Source: Desulfobacteraceae bacterium
GTDB taxonomy: Bacteria; Desulfobacterota; DSM-4660; Desulfatiglandales; JALVMZ01
DNA length: 8,527 bases
Direction: 5' to 3'
Assembly (NCBI GenBank): GCA_027032655.1
Contig: JALVMZ010000625.1
Location: 1-8,527, forward strand
The position numbers and the translations under genes were made by a program. Position 1 is the stretch's first letter. Every line of letters starts with the position of its first letter. The notes under the pieces were generated by a model, which saw nothing but the letters and a program-made list of their open reading frames with translations, was not told where the DNA came from and did no database searches. Shown here piece by piece: positions 1 to 6,489 of the stretch.

Positions 1-659
1 CTGCATCCACTTCCATGGGAAGGGCAGGAATCATAAACATTGAAAGGGAGGCGGACCTTTCTGGCAACACCCACAATAAAGGAGTCTTAATCCTGGCAGG
101 TTATTTAAGGAAAAAATATGCCCAGGACAAACCCCTTACAATGAGTGGAAGTATTACCTTTGAGCAATCCTATTCAGGAGTTGATGGGGATAGTGCTTCA
201 TCCACCGAGCTTTATGCATTGCTCTCCAGTCTCTCTGAAGTCCCCATTAAACAATACATAGCGGTTACAGGTTCAGTAAATCAGAAGGGAGAGATACAGG
301 CAATTGGTGGTGTTAATCAGAAAATAGAGGGCTTCTTTGACTGCTGTAAAAGGGCTGGATTAAATGGGAAGCAGGGCGTTATGATACCTGAGAGCAATGT
401 CAAGGACCTAATGCTTAGAAAGGATGTTATTGAAGCAGTTAAAAAAGGCAAATTCCACATCTATGCAATAAAGACAATTGATGAGGGCATTGAGATTTTA
501 ACCGGTAAAAAGGCAGGTGAGAAAAGGTCTGATGGCACTTATCCGAAAGGGACAATAAATTATCTTGTGGATCAGAAGCTGAGGGAACTGGCAGAGGGAC
601 TGAAAAAGTTTGGAGAGGAAGATAAAAAGAAAAAGAAAGGCACAAAAAAGAAAAAATGA
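1..659 (+). CDS. Lon-related ATP-dependent protease, C-terminal proteolytic domain (5' partial)
   Basis: The reading frame is open to the left edge (first full codon at 3), so the N-terminal ATPase part lies outside the window and the ATG at 15 is internal. The visible part is a peptidase S16 (Lon) proteolytic domain. Counting from the Met at 15, the catalytic Ser is residue 60 in GVDGDSAS (codon 192-194) and the Lys is residue 103 in GGVNQKIEG (codon 321-323). The 43-residue spacing equals Ser679-Lys722 of E. coli Lon. The motif GRAGIINIEREADLSG and the following NKGVLIL are typical of the Lon-related family with a divergent AAA module (AAA_32), distinct from housekeeping Lon. The role would be cytosolic ATP-dependent proteolysis; the substrate is unknown. 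The C-terminus is a highly charged lysine tail (EEDKKKKKGTKKKK). Its stop overlaps the next start by ATGA, indicating translational coupling. Confidence 0.93.
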   Translation, partial: ASTSMGRAGIINIEREADLSGNTHNKGVLILAGYLRKKYAQDKPLTMSGSITFEQSYSGVDGDSASSTELYALLSSLSEVPIKQYIAVTGSVNQKGEIQAIGGVNQKIEGFFDCCKRAGLNGKQGVMIPESNVKDLMLRKDVIEAVKKGKFHIYAIKTIDEGIEILTGKKAGEKRSDGTYPKGTINYLVDQKLRELAEGLKKFGEEDKKKKKGTKKKK

Positions 660-1168
660 GCGTGCATCATGGAACTCCAATCACAATTGGTGAGAAAATA
701 AAGTGGAGCAAACATATATATTCTGAGTTTAAAACAAGGCTATTATCAGACAGACGGCTCATTACTATTTTAAATGATCTAAGAGAGGCAATTGCTGAAT
801 CCAGAAGATACCTTGAGTTATCAGGAATATCACGCATCTGTGCCGTTTGTGATAAAGAAGAAGGGGGATCGTGCTGTGGGAAAGGAATAGAGAAAAGATA
901 CTCTCCCACAGTGCTCCTGATAAATCTCCTGCTTGGCGCCCATCTGCCTGAAAAATCCAATAATAAGAATAGCTGCCTTTTCCTGACCCCAAGAGGGTGC
1001 TCACTCATTGCCAGGGATACCATATGTATTAATTATATCTGCAAAAAGATTGAACAGAGTGTCCCTCCCGAAACACTTTACAAATTAAGGGAAAAAGAGG
1101 GCACAGAACTTGAGAAGCTATTTTTACTCAATGAATACATCAACACTCTATTAATGGATTTTATTTAA
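656..1168 (+). CDS. cysteine-rich protein, possible zinc/iron-chelating (YkgJ/UPF0153-like) type
   Basis: A 170-residue soluble protein with eight cysteines: C62, C65, C73 and C74 in an ICAVC...SCCGKG block, then C107, C115, C124 and C129 in CLFL...GCSLIARDTICINYIC. A CxxC...CC cluster followed by widely spaced later cysteines resembles the putative zinc- or iron-chelating family annotated YkgJ/UPF0153, but I cannot confirm the assignment by eye. The N-terminal 60 residues are mostly charged helix without cysteine. No signal peptide or membrane segment is visible. The start ATG lies inside the stop of the Lon-related gene (ATGA), with only an A-rich, weak Shine-Dalgarno region before it, so translation probably depends on coupling to the protease gene. 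Function is unknown. A metal or Fe-S cluster in a small cytosolic protein is an inference from the cysteine pattern. Confidence 0.88.
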   Translation: MSVHHGTPITIGEKIKWSKHIYSEFKTRLLSDRRLITILNDLREAIAESRRYLELSGISRICAVCDKEEGGSCCGKGIEKRYSPTVLLINLLLGAHLPEKSNNKNSCLFLTPRGCSLIARDTICINYICKKIEQSVPPETLYKLREKEGTELEKLFLLNEYINTLLMDFI

Positions 1169-1197
1169 TTTCATGGATGTATAAAAGGGAATTATGC

Positions 1198-1809
1198 ATG
1201 CTGAATCCTGAAATTCTAAGGAGTATCAGAGCAGTATCTGATTTTTACGATGCAAGGAAAAAGGAAAACATAGGAGCGCTTGGGTTTCGGAGGGCGTCCA
1301 CACTTTCAAGACTGATTTCATTGATCCCGTTCCTGATGGAGCGAAAGCTCCTGATACCGGGTGAGTCTCTGTTCTTTGACCTTGGCTGTGGTGATGGCAG
1401 GGTGAATGTGTTTTTCAGTTATCTGGTCAGACTATCAGTAGGGGCAGAAACAGATGAATGGACTCTGGATGAATACCAGGAAATGAGACCTGAGTTAGAT
1501 CTCTATCTAAACAGAAATGGGCTCATGCTCCCCCCGGAAAACATACACCTTTTCAGTGGCGATTCGACAAGCAAAAAAACCCATGGACTTATTAAGACAA
1601 GGACAGGGGCATCATTTGAAGACTTTGACATATTTTATACCTATCTTACCATGTATGAAGAATTTGGAGCCATTATCTCAGAGCGGGCAAAACCAGGTGC
1701 TGTGTTTATTGTCTATGGAATGGAAAATATAATCCCACGACTTGATGGTCTTAGCATTCTAACTCAGAACCCCATTGAAAGGATACTTGCCATCTATCAG
1801 AAAAGATAA
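1198..1809 (+). CDS. class I SAM-dependent methyltransferase
   Basis: The protein is 203 residues from the ATG at 1198. An in-frame ATG at 1177 would add seven residues, but it has no ribosome site, whereas AAGGGA at 1185-1190 sits 7 nt before 1198, so I choose 1198. The SAM-binding glycine motif is FFDLGCGDGRVN, near residues 60-71. A following acidic residue in VGAETDE is the likely ribose contact. The motif DFDIFYTYL corresponds to the motif IV region. The enzyme should be a cytosolic Rossmann-fold methyltransferase; the substrate cannot be deduced. It lies 29 nt downstream of the cysteine-rich gene on the same strand and may share its transcript. It converges on the ferredoxin gene, with a hairpin between them. 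The length is typical for a single-domain methyltransferase. Confidence 0.9.
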   Translation: MLNPEILRSIRAVSDFYDARKKENIGALGFRRASTLSRLISLIPFLMERKLLIPGESLFFDLGCGDGRVNVFFSYLVRLSVGAETDEWTLDEYQEMRPELDLYLNRNGLMLPPENIHLFSGDSTSKKTHGLIKTRTGASFEDFDIFYTYLTMYEEFGAIISERAKPGAVFIVYGMENIIPRLDGLSILTQNPIERILAIYQKR

Positions 1810-1825
1810 GAATCTGTTTCCACGG

Positions 1826-1848
1826 ATATTTCACCATGAGTGAAATAT
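1826..1848. terminator. hairpin between convergent gene ends
   Basis: This is a perfect 9-bp inverted repeat: ATATTTCAC (1826-1834), loop CATGA (1835-1839), GTGAAATAT (1840-1848). It covers the stop codon of the minus-strand ferredoxin gene and lies 16 nt past the plus-strand methyltransferase stop. The position suits a shared 3' end or mRNA-stabilising hairpin for the convergent transcripts. The stem is AT-rich and no U-run follows on either strand, so it is not a classical intrinsic terminator. Confidence 0.35.
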
Positions 1849-2121
1849 GGCACCTCTATTACACACTGATACACATGGAAGTTTCTCCTTTCCTGATGAT
1901 GGTTTACATGAAGCACATATATATTTGAGTCTATTTCTATTCTGTGCTGATACAATGGCTACAGGTCCCTCTCTTAGTGGGTCATTGGGATCCTGCTCCA
2001 GAATTTCAAATACACCTGAATGACATGCGGATACGCACTGCCCGCACCCATCACACTTATCAGTATCTATTGTAATGAAATACTCTCCCGATCCATCACT
2101 GTATCCATAATTTGCCAGCAC
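1831..2121 (-). CDS. 2[4Fe-4S] ferredoxin, last gene of the bzd-like activase operon
   Basis: A 96-residue soluble ferredoxin. The first cluster motif is C23-x2-C26-x2-C29-x3-C33 (CDGCGQCVSAC). The second is C69-x2-C72-x10-C83-x3-C87, with an enlarged gap between its second and third ligands. Such an insertion in one cluster motif is known from Allochromatium-type low-potential ferredoxins, including the one that feeds Thauera benzoyl-CoA reductase. It starts at a GTG (2121) directly after the TAG stop of the bzdQ-like gene, and its ribosome site is the AGG repeat at the end of that gene, 6 nt away, so the two are tightly coupled. The likely role, inferred from context, is electron donor to the BzdP/BzdQ-like activase. 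The final ligand is followed by Asn rather than the common Pro. Confidence 0.93.
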   Translation of the reverse strand: MLANYGYSDGSGEYFITIDTDKCDGCGQCVSACHSGVFEILEQDPNDPLREGPVAIVSAQNRNRLKYICASCKPSSGKEKLPCVSVCNRGAIFHSW

Positions 2122-3009
2122 CTATATCCTCCTCCTCCTTGCTCTGCCCCTCAGACACAGGGTATATGCAAAAAGACCTGCTCCCACGGCACCTGCTATC
2201 TGGGTGTCCCAATTGGTCCTGGCAGGCTCCATTCCTATAAGGGGAATAAGCCTGTTAATCACTCCCTTATTTTTTGCCATTCCACCTGTTACTGCGAACT
2301 CTGGCCTGATTGTTATCTTCTCCAGAATGGAATATATCCTCTCAGCCATTGCCCTGCAGTAGGCTGCCACCACATCTTCAACACTCCATCCCTTTCTCAG
2401 CAGTCCTGTTGCCTCTGACTTAGCATACACCACGCATGTATTGGAAACTGCTGGGGGGTCCTCTTTTACCTTAAAAGAGATATCTCCAATCTCTGTAACA
2501 GGTATCCCCAGCATATCTGCAAACACCTCCATTCCCCTGCCCGTTCCTGCTGCACATTTGTCATTCATTATAAAATTAAGCACCTTACCATTTTCATCGC
2601 ATTCTATGGCCTTTATGTCCTGACCACCCACATCGAGCACTGTCCTTACCTGAGGTCCATATATGAAATTTGCCCCCCTTGCATGACACGCTATCTCGGT
2701 AAGCGTTCTATCAGCCATTGGCACATTTACTCTCCCATAGCCTGTGCCCACACAGTAATCAATCCTGTGCTCCGGAATATCAGTCTGAGAGAGAGCATAA
2801 TCCAGGGACTTTCTTGCGCTTTCACTGCTATTGGAACCAGTTCTCATATTACTGTAGGCAATTATTTTTCCATCAGCTATAATTACCGCCTGTGAGCTAA
2901 CTGAGCCCACATCAATCCCCGCTGTGATAAACCTTGCATCTGTCCAGTCAGTATCCTGAGAAACCCATCTGGACTCAGTCCATTTCCAGAACTCCTTTTC
3001 ACCCACCAT
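2122..3009 (-). CDS. bzdQ: benzoyl-CoA reductase BzdQ/BcrD-like ATPase subunit (BadF/BcrA/HgdC family)
   Basis: An ASKHA-fold ATPase of 295 residues that drives electrons from ferredoxin into a low-potential acceptor at the cost of ATP. Motifs in order: N-terminal FWKWTESRW, phosphate-1 loop AGIDVGSVSSQ (residues 30-40), YGRVNVPMADR (91-101), phosphate-2 loop LDVGGQDIKA (125-134), Fe-S ligand Cys152 in NDKCAAGTGRG, Fe-S ligand Cys192 in NTCVVYAKSEA, and adenosine motif TGGMAKN (241-247). The two cysteines, 40 apart, bridge a [4Fe-4S] cluster between subunits in HgdC-type activators. The overall pattern, especially the WKW extension and VNVPMADR, matches BzdQ/BcrD rather than single-gene HgdC. 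An upstream in-frame ATG at 3015 abuts GGAGAGG (3016-3022), so 3009, 6 nt away, is the better start. The C-terminus is an odd RARRRRI tail encoded by four AGG codons that double as the ferredoxin ribosome site. Confidence 0.92.
   Translation of the reverse strand: MVGEKEFWKWTESRWVSQDTDWTDARFITAGIDVGSVSSQAVIIADGKIIAYSNMRTGSNSSESARKSLDYALSQTDIPEHRIDYCVGTGYGRVNVPMADRTLTEIACHARGANFIYGPQVRTVLDVGGQDIKAIECDENGKVLNFIMNDKCAAGTGRGMEVFADMLGIPVTEIGDISFKVKEDPPAVSNTCVVYAKSEATGLLRKGWSVEDVVAAYCRAMAERIYSILEKITIRPEFAVTGGMAKNKGVINRLIPLIGMEPARTNWDTQIAGAVGAGLFAYTLCLRGRARRRRI
2125..2136 (-). promoter_or_regulatory. tandem AGG ribosome binding site inside the end of bzdQ-like gene
   Basis: Read on the minus strand, the end of the bzdQ-like gene is AGGAGGAGGAGG, then ATA TAG, then the GTG start of the ferredoxin. 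The purine repeat is 6 nt from GTG and matches the anti-Shine-Dalgarno in several registers. It should make up for the GTG start and couple ferredoxin synthesis to the ATPase gene. It also explains the run of four rare-codon arginines at the ATPase C-terminus. Confidence 0.75.
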
Positions 3010-3054
3010 GTCCATCCTCTCCGTTAAATTATTCCTGATAATTTGGTCCTGGTG

Positions 3055-3825
3055 TTATCCATTCTCAACAGAGACAGCCGCCCCCACTGCCATACCGAAT
3101 TCAGGCTCATCAGGTATAATCACCCTTTCCATGTTCAATTCCCTCTTAAGTGCGGATAAAATACCAGGACTTTTCGATACCCCACCCATCAGAACAAGTT
3201 CATCTTTGAGCCCTATTCTCCTTATCATGGAGGCAATCCTCTCTGCTATTGCATCATGAATCGCCCTGCTGATATCCTCCTTTGGTGTATTTGAATGAAT
3301 AAGCCCCACCACTTCTGATTCAGCAAATATTACACACTGGGCATTAATGGATATAACCCTGTCAGACTGAAGGGCAAGTCTTCCCATCTCTTCCACAGTG
3401 AGTTCGAGTGCCCTTGCCATGGCCTCAATGAATATCCCCGTTCCAGCAGCACATCTCTCATTTAATACAAAATCAACAGGATTCCCATTTTTATCTATCT
3501 TTACCGCCCTTCCCTCCTCTGCCCCTATGTCCGCCACTATGCATGCAGAAGATGAAAAATACCTGCCCGCCCTTGCAATGGCCTTCATCTCATTTACCCT
3601 TATGGCATCAAGTCGTATCAGTTCTTTTCCCACACCTGAAATACCAAATCTTTCAATTCTATCCATTGAAATCCCCGCCTCTTCGAGAGCGAAATGGAGA
3701 GACTCATTAAAGGCCTTATTCTGGTCAAATCCTGTTAACTGGATACCCTTCCCCATTATTCTGCCATCTACCATGATTACTGACTTTGTATATTTTGAAC
3801 CACACTCTATGCCAGCAACAATCAT
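3055..3825 (-). CDS. bzdP: benzoyl-CoA reductase BzdP/BcrA-like ATPase subunit (BadF/BcrA/HgdC family)
   Basis: A 256-residue ASKHA ATPase, partner of the BzdQ-like protein. Motifs: phosphate-1 loop AGIECGSKYTK (residues 4-14), phosphate-2 loop ADIGAEEGRAV (98-108), which is the GAEEGRAV signature of the BzdP/BcrA branch, Fe-S ligand Cys125 in NERCAAGTG, Fe-S ligand Cys164 in AQCVIFAESE, and adenosine loop MGGVSKS (213-219). The Cys spacing of 39 agrees with HgdC-type activators. In characterised enzymes the two different ATPase subunits form a heterodimer sharing one [4Fe-4S] cluster and pass electrons to the N/O (B/C) catalytic pair. The ATG at 3825 follows a GGGGGA site. The next gene begins 45 nt after its stop. 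No catalytic subunit gene is adjacent, so the acceptor protein must be encoded elsewhere and might not be a benzoyl-CoA reductase. Confidence 0.92.
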   Translation of the reverse strand: MIVAGIECGSKYTKSVIMVDGRIMGKGIQLTGFDQNKAFNESLHFALEEAGISMDRIERFGISGVGKELIRLDAIRVNEMKAIARAGRYFSSSACIVADIGAEEGRAVKIDKNGNPVDFVLNERCAAGTGIFIEAMARALELTVEEMGRLALQSDRVISINAQCVIFAESEVVGLIHSNTPKEDISRAIHDAIAERIASMIRRIGLKDELVLMGGVSKSPGILSALKRELNMERVIIPDEPEFGMAVGAAVSVENG

Positions 3826-3940
3826 GTCTCATCTATCCCCCTGTTTTGCATACAATTTTCTGGATTATAAAAAAGAATACTCCTCAGAGCTAAAAGAAAA
3901 GGAATATCTTCTGGTTGGTGTTCAGATATCCCTTTCGGGA

Positions 3941-4378
3941 CTAATCAAGCACTTTCCTTAGATTTATAAAATTGCTCCTGTCAAAACCCAGCAATTTGAA
4001 GAATGAAAGGAGATCAACAGCATCCCATCTGACAGTGGTATAGATATTCGTTATTCCGCGCTTTTTATAAAAATCAAATATCTCTCCTGCAAGTTTCTTG
4101 CCTATTCCCTGTCCCATATATTTTGGATCAACTCCCAGCATTGGAATCCATGCGCTCTTTTCAATACCAAACCCACCAGAAAGTGTATAACTCATCATAA
4201 AACCCACAATCTTTCCATCCACCTCTGCAACAAAACTTGCTTCATCATGTCTCCTTAATTGCTCCTCCACCATTGCCCTGTAATCTATATGGGTCTCCTT
4301 TTGCATTATTGAACGATGGATACGCTCGACCTCCTCATAATCATCCAATCTCATCCTTCTTATCGTAAATTCAGCCAA
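3941..4378 (-). CDS. GNAT family N-acetyltransferase
   Basis: A 145-residue single-domain GCN5-related acetyltransferase. The fold elements are visible: an N-terminal FTIRRMRLDDYEEVERIH strand-helix, a FVAEVDGKIVGFM hairpin (49-61), the acetyl-CoA motif MLGVDPKYMGQGIGKKL (80-96) with the pyrophosphate loop GQGIG (89-93), and the C-terminal FKLLGFDRSNFINLRK strand. It starts at TTG (4378) with AGAGGTG ending 5 nt upstream. The nearby ATG at 4395 is out of frame. It lies 18 nt after the DUF2080-like gene and 115 nt before the BzdP-like gene, so it is probably part of the same transcript. The acceptor is unknown. GNAT enzymes can acetylate proteins such as acyl-CoA ligases or small amines, and placement in an aromatic-CoA-type operon makes either possible, but that is inference. 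Confidence 0.92.
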   Translation of the reverse strand: MAEFTIRRMRLDDYEEVERIHRSIMQKETHIDYRAMVEEQLRRHDEASFVAEVDGKIVGFMMSYTLSGGFGIEKSAWIPMLGVDPKYMGQGIGKKLAGEIFDFYKKRGITNIYTTVRWDAVDLLSFFKLLGFDRSNFINLRKVLD

Positions 4379-4396
4379 AGAAACACCTCTCTCATT

Positions 4397-4591
4397 TTAA
4401 TCAATTCTTATTATCTTTACATGGTGTCCGACCCAGTCAGGGGGAAGATACACCCTCCCGCTGTTGCCACTTAGCTTTACCTCCTTCTCCAGCATCTCTT
4501 CCCCATAGACTTCAAATTTTACCTTTACCCTTCTGGTCTTATTTCCGGATTCCTTGTTTTTCTTATTTTTTATCTTTCTCTCCTCAGCCAC
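4397..4591 (-). CDS. DUF2080-like small protein (AbrB/swapped-hairpin type C-terminus)
   Basis: A 64-residue basic protein with two parts. A lysine/arginine-rich N-terminus (about residues 1-22) precedes a C-terminal module reading KVKFEVYGEEMLEKEVKLSG, then NSGRVYLPPDWVGHHVKIIRI. The GNSGRVYLPxxWxGxxVKIIRI pattern is that of DUF2080, a family I know mostly from archaea and sometimes annotated as transposon-associated, with the look of an AbrB/MazE-type swapped-hairpin DNA-binding domain. It starts at GTG (4591) with a modest AAAGAG 7 nt upstream. It is the first gene of the minus-strand operon. That position and the fold suggest a possible autoregulator of the operon, which is inference. No transposase gene or terminal repeat is visible nearby. 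Confidence 0.78.
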   Translation of the reverse strand: MAEERKIKNKKNKESGNKTRRVKVKFEVYGEEMLEKEVKLSGNSGRVYLPPDWVGHHVKIIRID

Positions 4592-4800
4592 CTTGATTCT
4601 CTTTATTATAATAAGATTATTTCTGATTCAGTATTCTAGCTATAAAATAACTACATAAGTCAAGAGAAATTTATTTAATCATGATATTTTTAAAACCTCT
4701 GCAAAACCTGATACAAAAATATCTTATGATTATTTATAATAAATTGGTTTACAAATCTGATGAAAAATATCATTACTCCATTAAAAGGAATTTATATTAA
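4592..4800. promoter_or_regulatory. divergent AT-rich intergenic promoter region
   Basis: This 209-nt AT-rich gap lies between divergent genes. For the minus operon, TTGACT (complement of 4658-4663) and TAGAAT (complement of 4633-4638) form a candidate promoter, but the 19-nt spacer is long. For the plus gene, a perfect TATAAT lies at 4735-4740 with only a poor -35 (TACAAA at 4712-4717), and AAAGGA at 4784-4789 serves as ribosome site. The region also holds repeats of AAAAATATC (4715-4723, 4763-4771) and an inverted copy (4683-4691). Confidence 0.4.
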
Positions 4801-5493
4801 ATGAATACCTTTGATAAATATCTCAGGCCCACTTACATCATAGACAGTAACCATCCTGATATTATTGAATTTACCAATAAGACTATATCAGGGGAAAATG
4901 ACCTTACAGGCAGGGCTGTAAAGATCTATTATGCAGTAAGAGATAGAATCTGGTATGACCCTTATGTCCCATTTCACCGTCCAGAGCATTATAAGGCGAG
5001 CAATGTCCTTAAACTGAGAAGAGGCTATTGCGTTTATAAGGCTTCACTTCTTTGTGCCATGGGAAGGGCATGTGGAATCCCATCCAGGATAGGATTTGCT
5101 GATGTTAGAAATCATCTTACAACCCGCCAGCTTCTTCAGTATCTGGGCACCGATCTTTTTGTATATCATGGATATGTGGAATTTTATTTAGATGGAAGGT
5201 GGGTCAAGGCAACACCCGCATTCAATAAAGAACTATGTATCAAACACAATGTGCCCCCTCTGGAATTCAACGGGAGGGAAGATGCCCTTTTCCAGCCGTA
5301 TAATCAGGAAAAGAAAAAATTCATGGAATATGTAAAATACCATGGAACATATGCTGACATTCCTGTGGATGAGATTGTATCCGCATGGGAGTCTGCTTAT
5401 GGTAAAGAAAGGGTGCAGGAATGGATAAGGGAATTTGAAACAAAAGGTCATATATCCAGAAGGGATTTCTCTCAAGAAGAAATTGTTAAATAA
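4801..5493 (+). CDS. transglutaminase-like cysteine protease-fold protein
   Basis: A 230-residue soluble protein with a transglutaminase-like core domain. The catalytic Cys is Cys77 in RRGYCVYKASLLCAMGRACGIPSRIGF, the block typical of this superfamily, and the His is His123 in VYHGYVEFYLDGRWVKATPAFN. The third triad position, where most members have Asp in a WVxxDPT-like motif, reads Thr138 (WVKATPA), with Asn142 shortly after. I recall WVKATPAFN in related bacterial proteins, so this may be a subfamily trait. No signal peptide is seen, so it should be cytosolic. Possible activities include protease, amidase or acyl transfer; none can be chosen. The ATG at 4801 has AAAGGA about 11 nt upstream. 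It converges with the O-methyltransferase gene, with 1 nt between stop codons, and appears monocistronic. Confidence 0.92.
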   Translation: MNTFDKYLRPTYIIDSNHPDIIEFTNKTISGENDLTGRAVKIYYAVRDRIWYDPYVPFHRPEHYKASNVLKLRRGYCVYKASLLCAMGRACGIPSRIGFADVRNHLTTRQLLQYLGTDLFVYHGYVEFYLDGRWVKATPAFNKELCIKHNVPPLEFNGREDALFQPYNQEKKKFMEYVKYHGTYADIPVDEIVSAWESAYGKERVQEWIREFETKGHISRRDFSQEEIVK

Positions 5494-5494
5494 A

Positions 5495-6478
5495 CTATTT
5501 TATCCCGCATATAATCCTGGACTGAGTCGGCCCTTCAAAATCAATCCTATCAATCTTCTTTGCACCTGCCTCCTTTAACATATTTTCAACCTCCTTAGCA
5601 GAATAGGATCTGCCACCTTCTGTATTTACGAGCATATTTAATGAAAATAGGGCAGGGAAAAGAGGCCCTGTCATTGTATCATCAAGGAGAAAATCATGGA
5701 TAAATATAAGGCCATTACTGTTCAGGACATCAACTGCCTTCTTTATAACTAAATAGGATTTCTTCTCATCCAGGCTGTGTATGATATGGGATAGCCATGC
5801 AACATCATATCTCCCTGAGATGTCCTCTTTCAGATAATCACCTGCCTGAAATGAAATCCTGTCCTTCAGGCCAAATCTTTCAATTACCTTCATGGCAAAG
5901 GGTTCAGTGGTGGGAAGATCATAGACAACTGCCTTGAGGTCTGGATTTTTAAGACAGAAATATATGGCATATGTCCCAGGCCCCCCTCCCAGGTCTATTA
6001 AGCTCTCCTTCCCACCAAGATCAATAACATCAGCCACCTCAGGGGCAATGGTCATTGCATTGTTAAACATCCCCATTAAGAAATTCTCCCTTTCATCATC
6101 CTCAAGGGGGCCTGAGCGAACAGGTCTTCCAGTCCTTACAGCCTCATCCAGCCTTGACCATGCCTTAACCAGATGGTGATGGTGCATTATCATATAACCT
6201 ATGTAATCATCTGATTCTTTCTTAAGAAACTTTTCACTCCATTGGGTATTAAAGTAAATCTTCCCTTCCTTTTTGAGAAGTCCCATGGCACAAATAGCGT
6301 TCATAAGAGCCCCCAATCCCCTGATGCTTAGGTCAAGTCTTTCTGACAGCTCCTCCAGAGTTGCCCCCCTCTCAGGGATACTTGAGAAGATATCCAGTTT
6401 AACTGCATTTTGAAGGGTGAACGCCTGCCAGTAACCACCTGATACACTTAATATCCTGCCGGGAGACCACTCCTTCAT
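5495..6478 (-). CDS. O-methyltransferase-type SAM methyltransferase with N-terminal dimerisation domain
   Basis: A 327-residue two-domain protein. Residues 1-80 form a winged-helix dimerisation domain (QNAVKLDIFSSI, ATLEELSERLDL, LGALMNAICAMGLLKKEGKIYFNT), as in hydroxyneurosporene and acetylserotonin/caffeate-type O-methyltransferases. The Rossmann domain carries SAM motif I, LIDLGGGPGTYA (160-171), acidic motif II, VVYDLP (184-189), a GDYLKEDI block (213-220), and HIIHSLDEKK (231-240), where the second His corresponds to the conserved His of this family. A HHHH run (99-102) lies in the linker. The ATG at 6478 has a strong AAAGGAG 6 nt upstream. The substrate is unknown; members methylate hydroxyl groups on aromatic or polyketide compounds, among others. 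It is divergent from the attenuated gene, and the two promoter regions overlap. Confidence 0.93.
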   Translation of the reverse strand: MKEWSPGRILSVSGGYWQAFTLQNAVKLDIFSSIPERGATLEELSERLDLSIRGLGALMNAICAMGLLKKEGKIYFNTQWSEKFLKKESDDYIGYMIMHHHHLVKAWSRLDEAVRTGRPVRSGPLEDDERENFLMGMFNNAMTIAPEVADVIDLGGKESLIDLGGGPGTYAIYFCLKNPDLKAVVYDLPTTEPFAMKVIERFGLKDRISFQAGDYLKEDISGRYDVAWLSHIIHSLDEKKSYLVIKKAVDVLNSNGLIFIHDFLLDDTMTGPLFPALFSLNMLVNTEGGRSYSAKEVENMLKEAGAKKIDRIDFEGPTQSRIICGIK

Positions 6479-6489
6479 TCTATGCTCCT

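Noticed and set aside
439..1023. Several open frames on the minus strand opposite the protease and cysteine-rich genes
   Set aside because: They mirror strong plus-strand genes, have low-complexity Phe/Ser/Leu-rich translations and lack ribosome sites.
3026..3044. AAATTAT-TCCTG-ATAATTT inverted repeat between the bzdP-like and bzdQ-like genes
   Set aside because: The stem is AT-only with 7 bp and no U-run, lies within an operon and is too weak to call a terminator.
3929..3940. TCCC-TTTC-GGGA mini-hairpin just after the GNAT gene stop
   Set aside because: It has only 4 bp and no T-run on the minus strand. A GNRA-type loop may stabilise it, but there is no support for termination.
2020..3961. 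Long plus-strand open frames opposite the bzd-like genes
   Set aside because: Their translations are Pro/Ser/Cys-rich shadows of genes with clear family motifs on the minus strand.
4397..4800. Insertion sequence remnant, suggested by the transposon-associated family name of DUF2080
   Set aside because: No transposase fragment, terminal inverted repeats or target duplication could be found around it.
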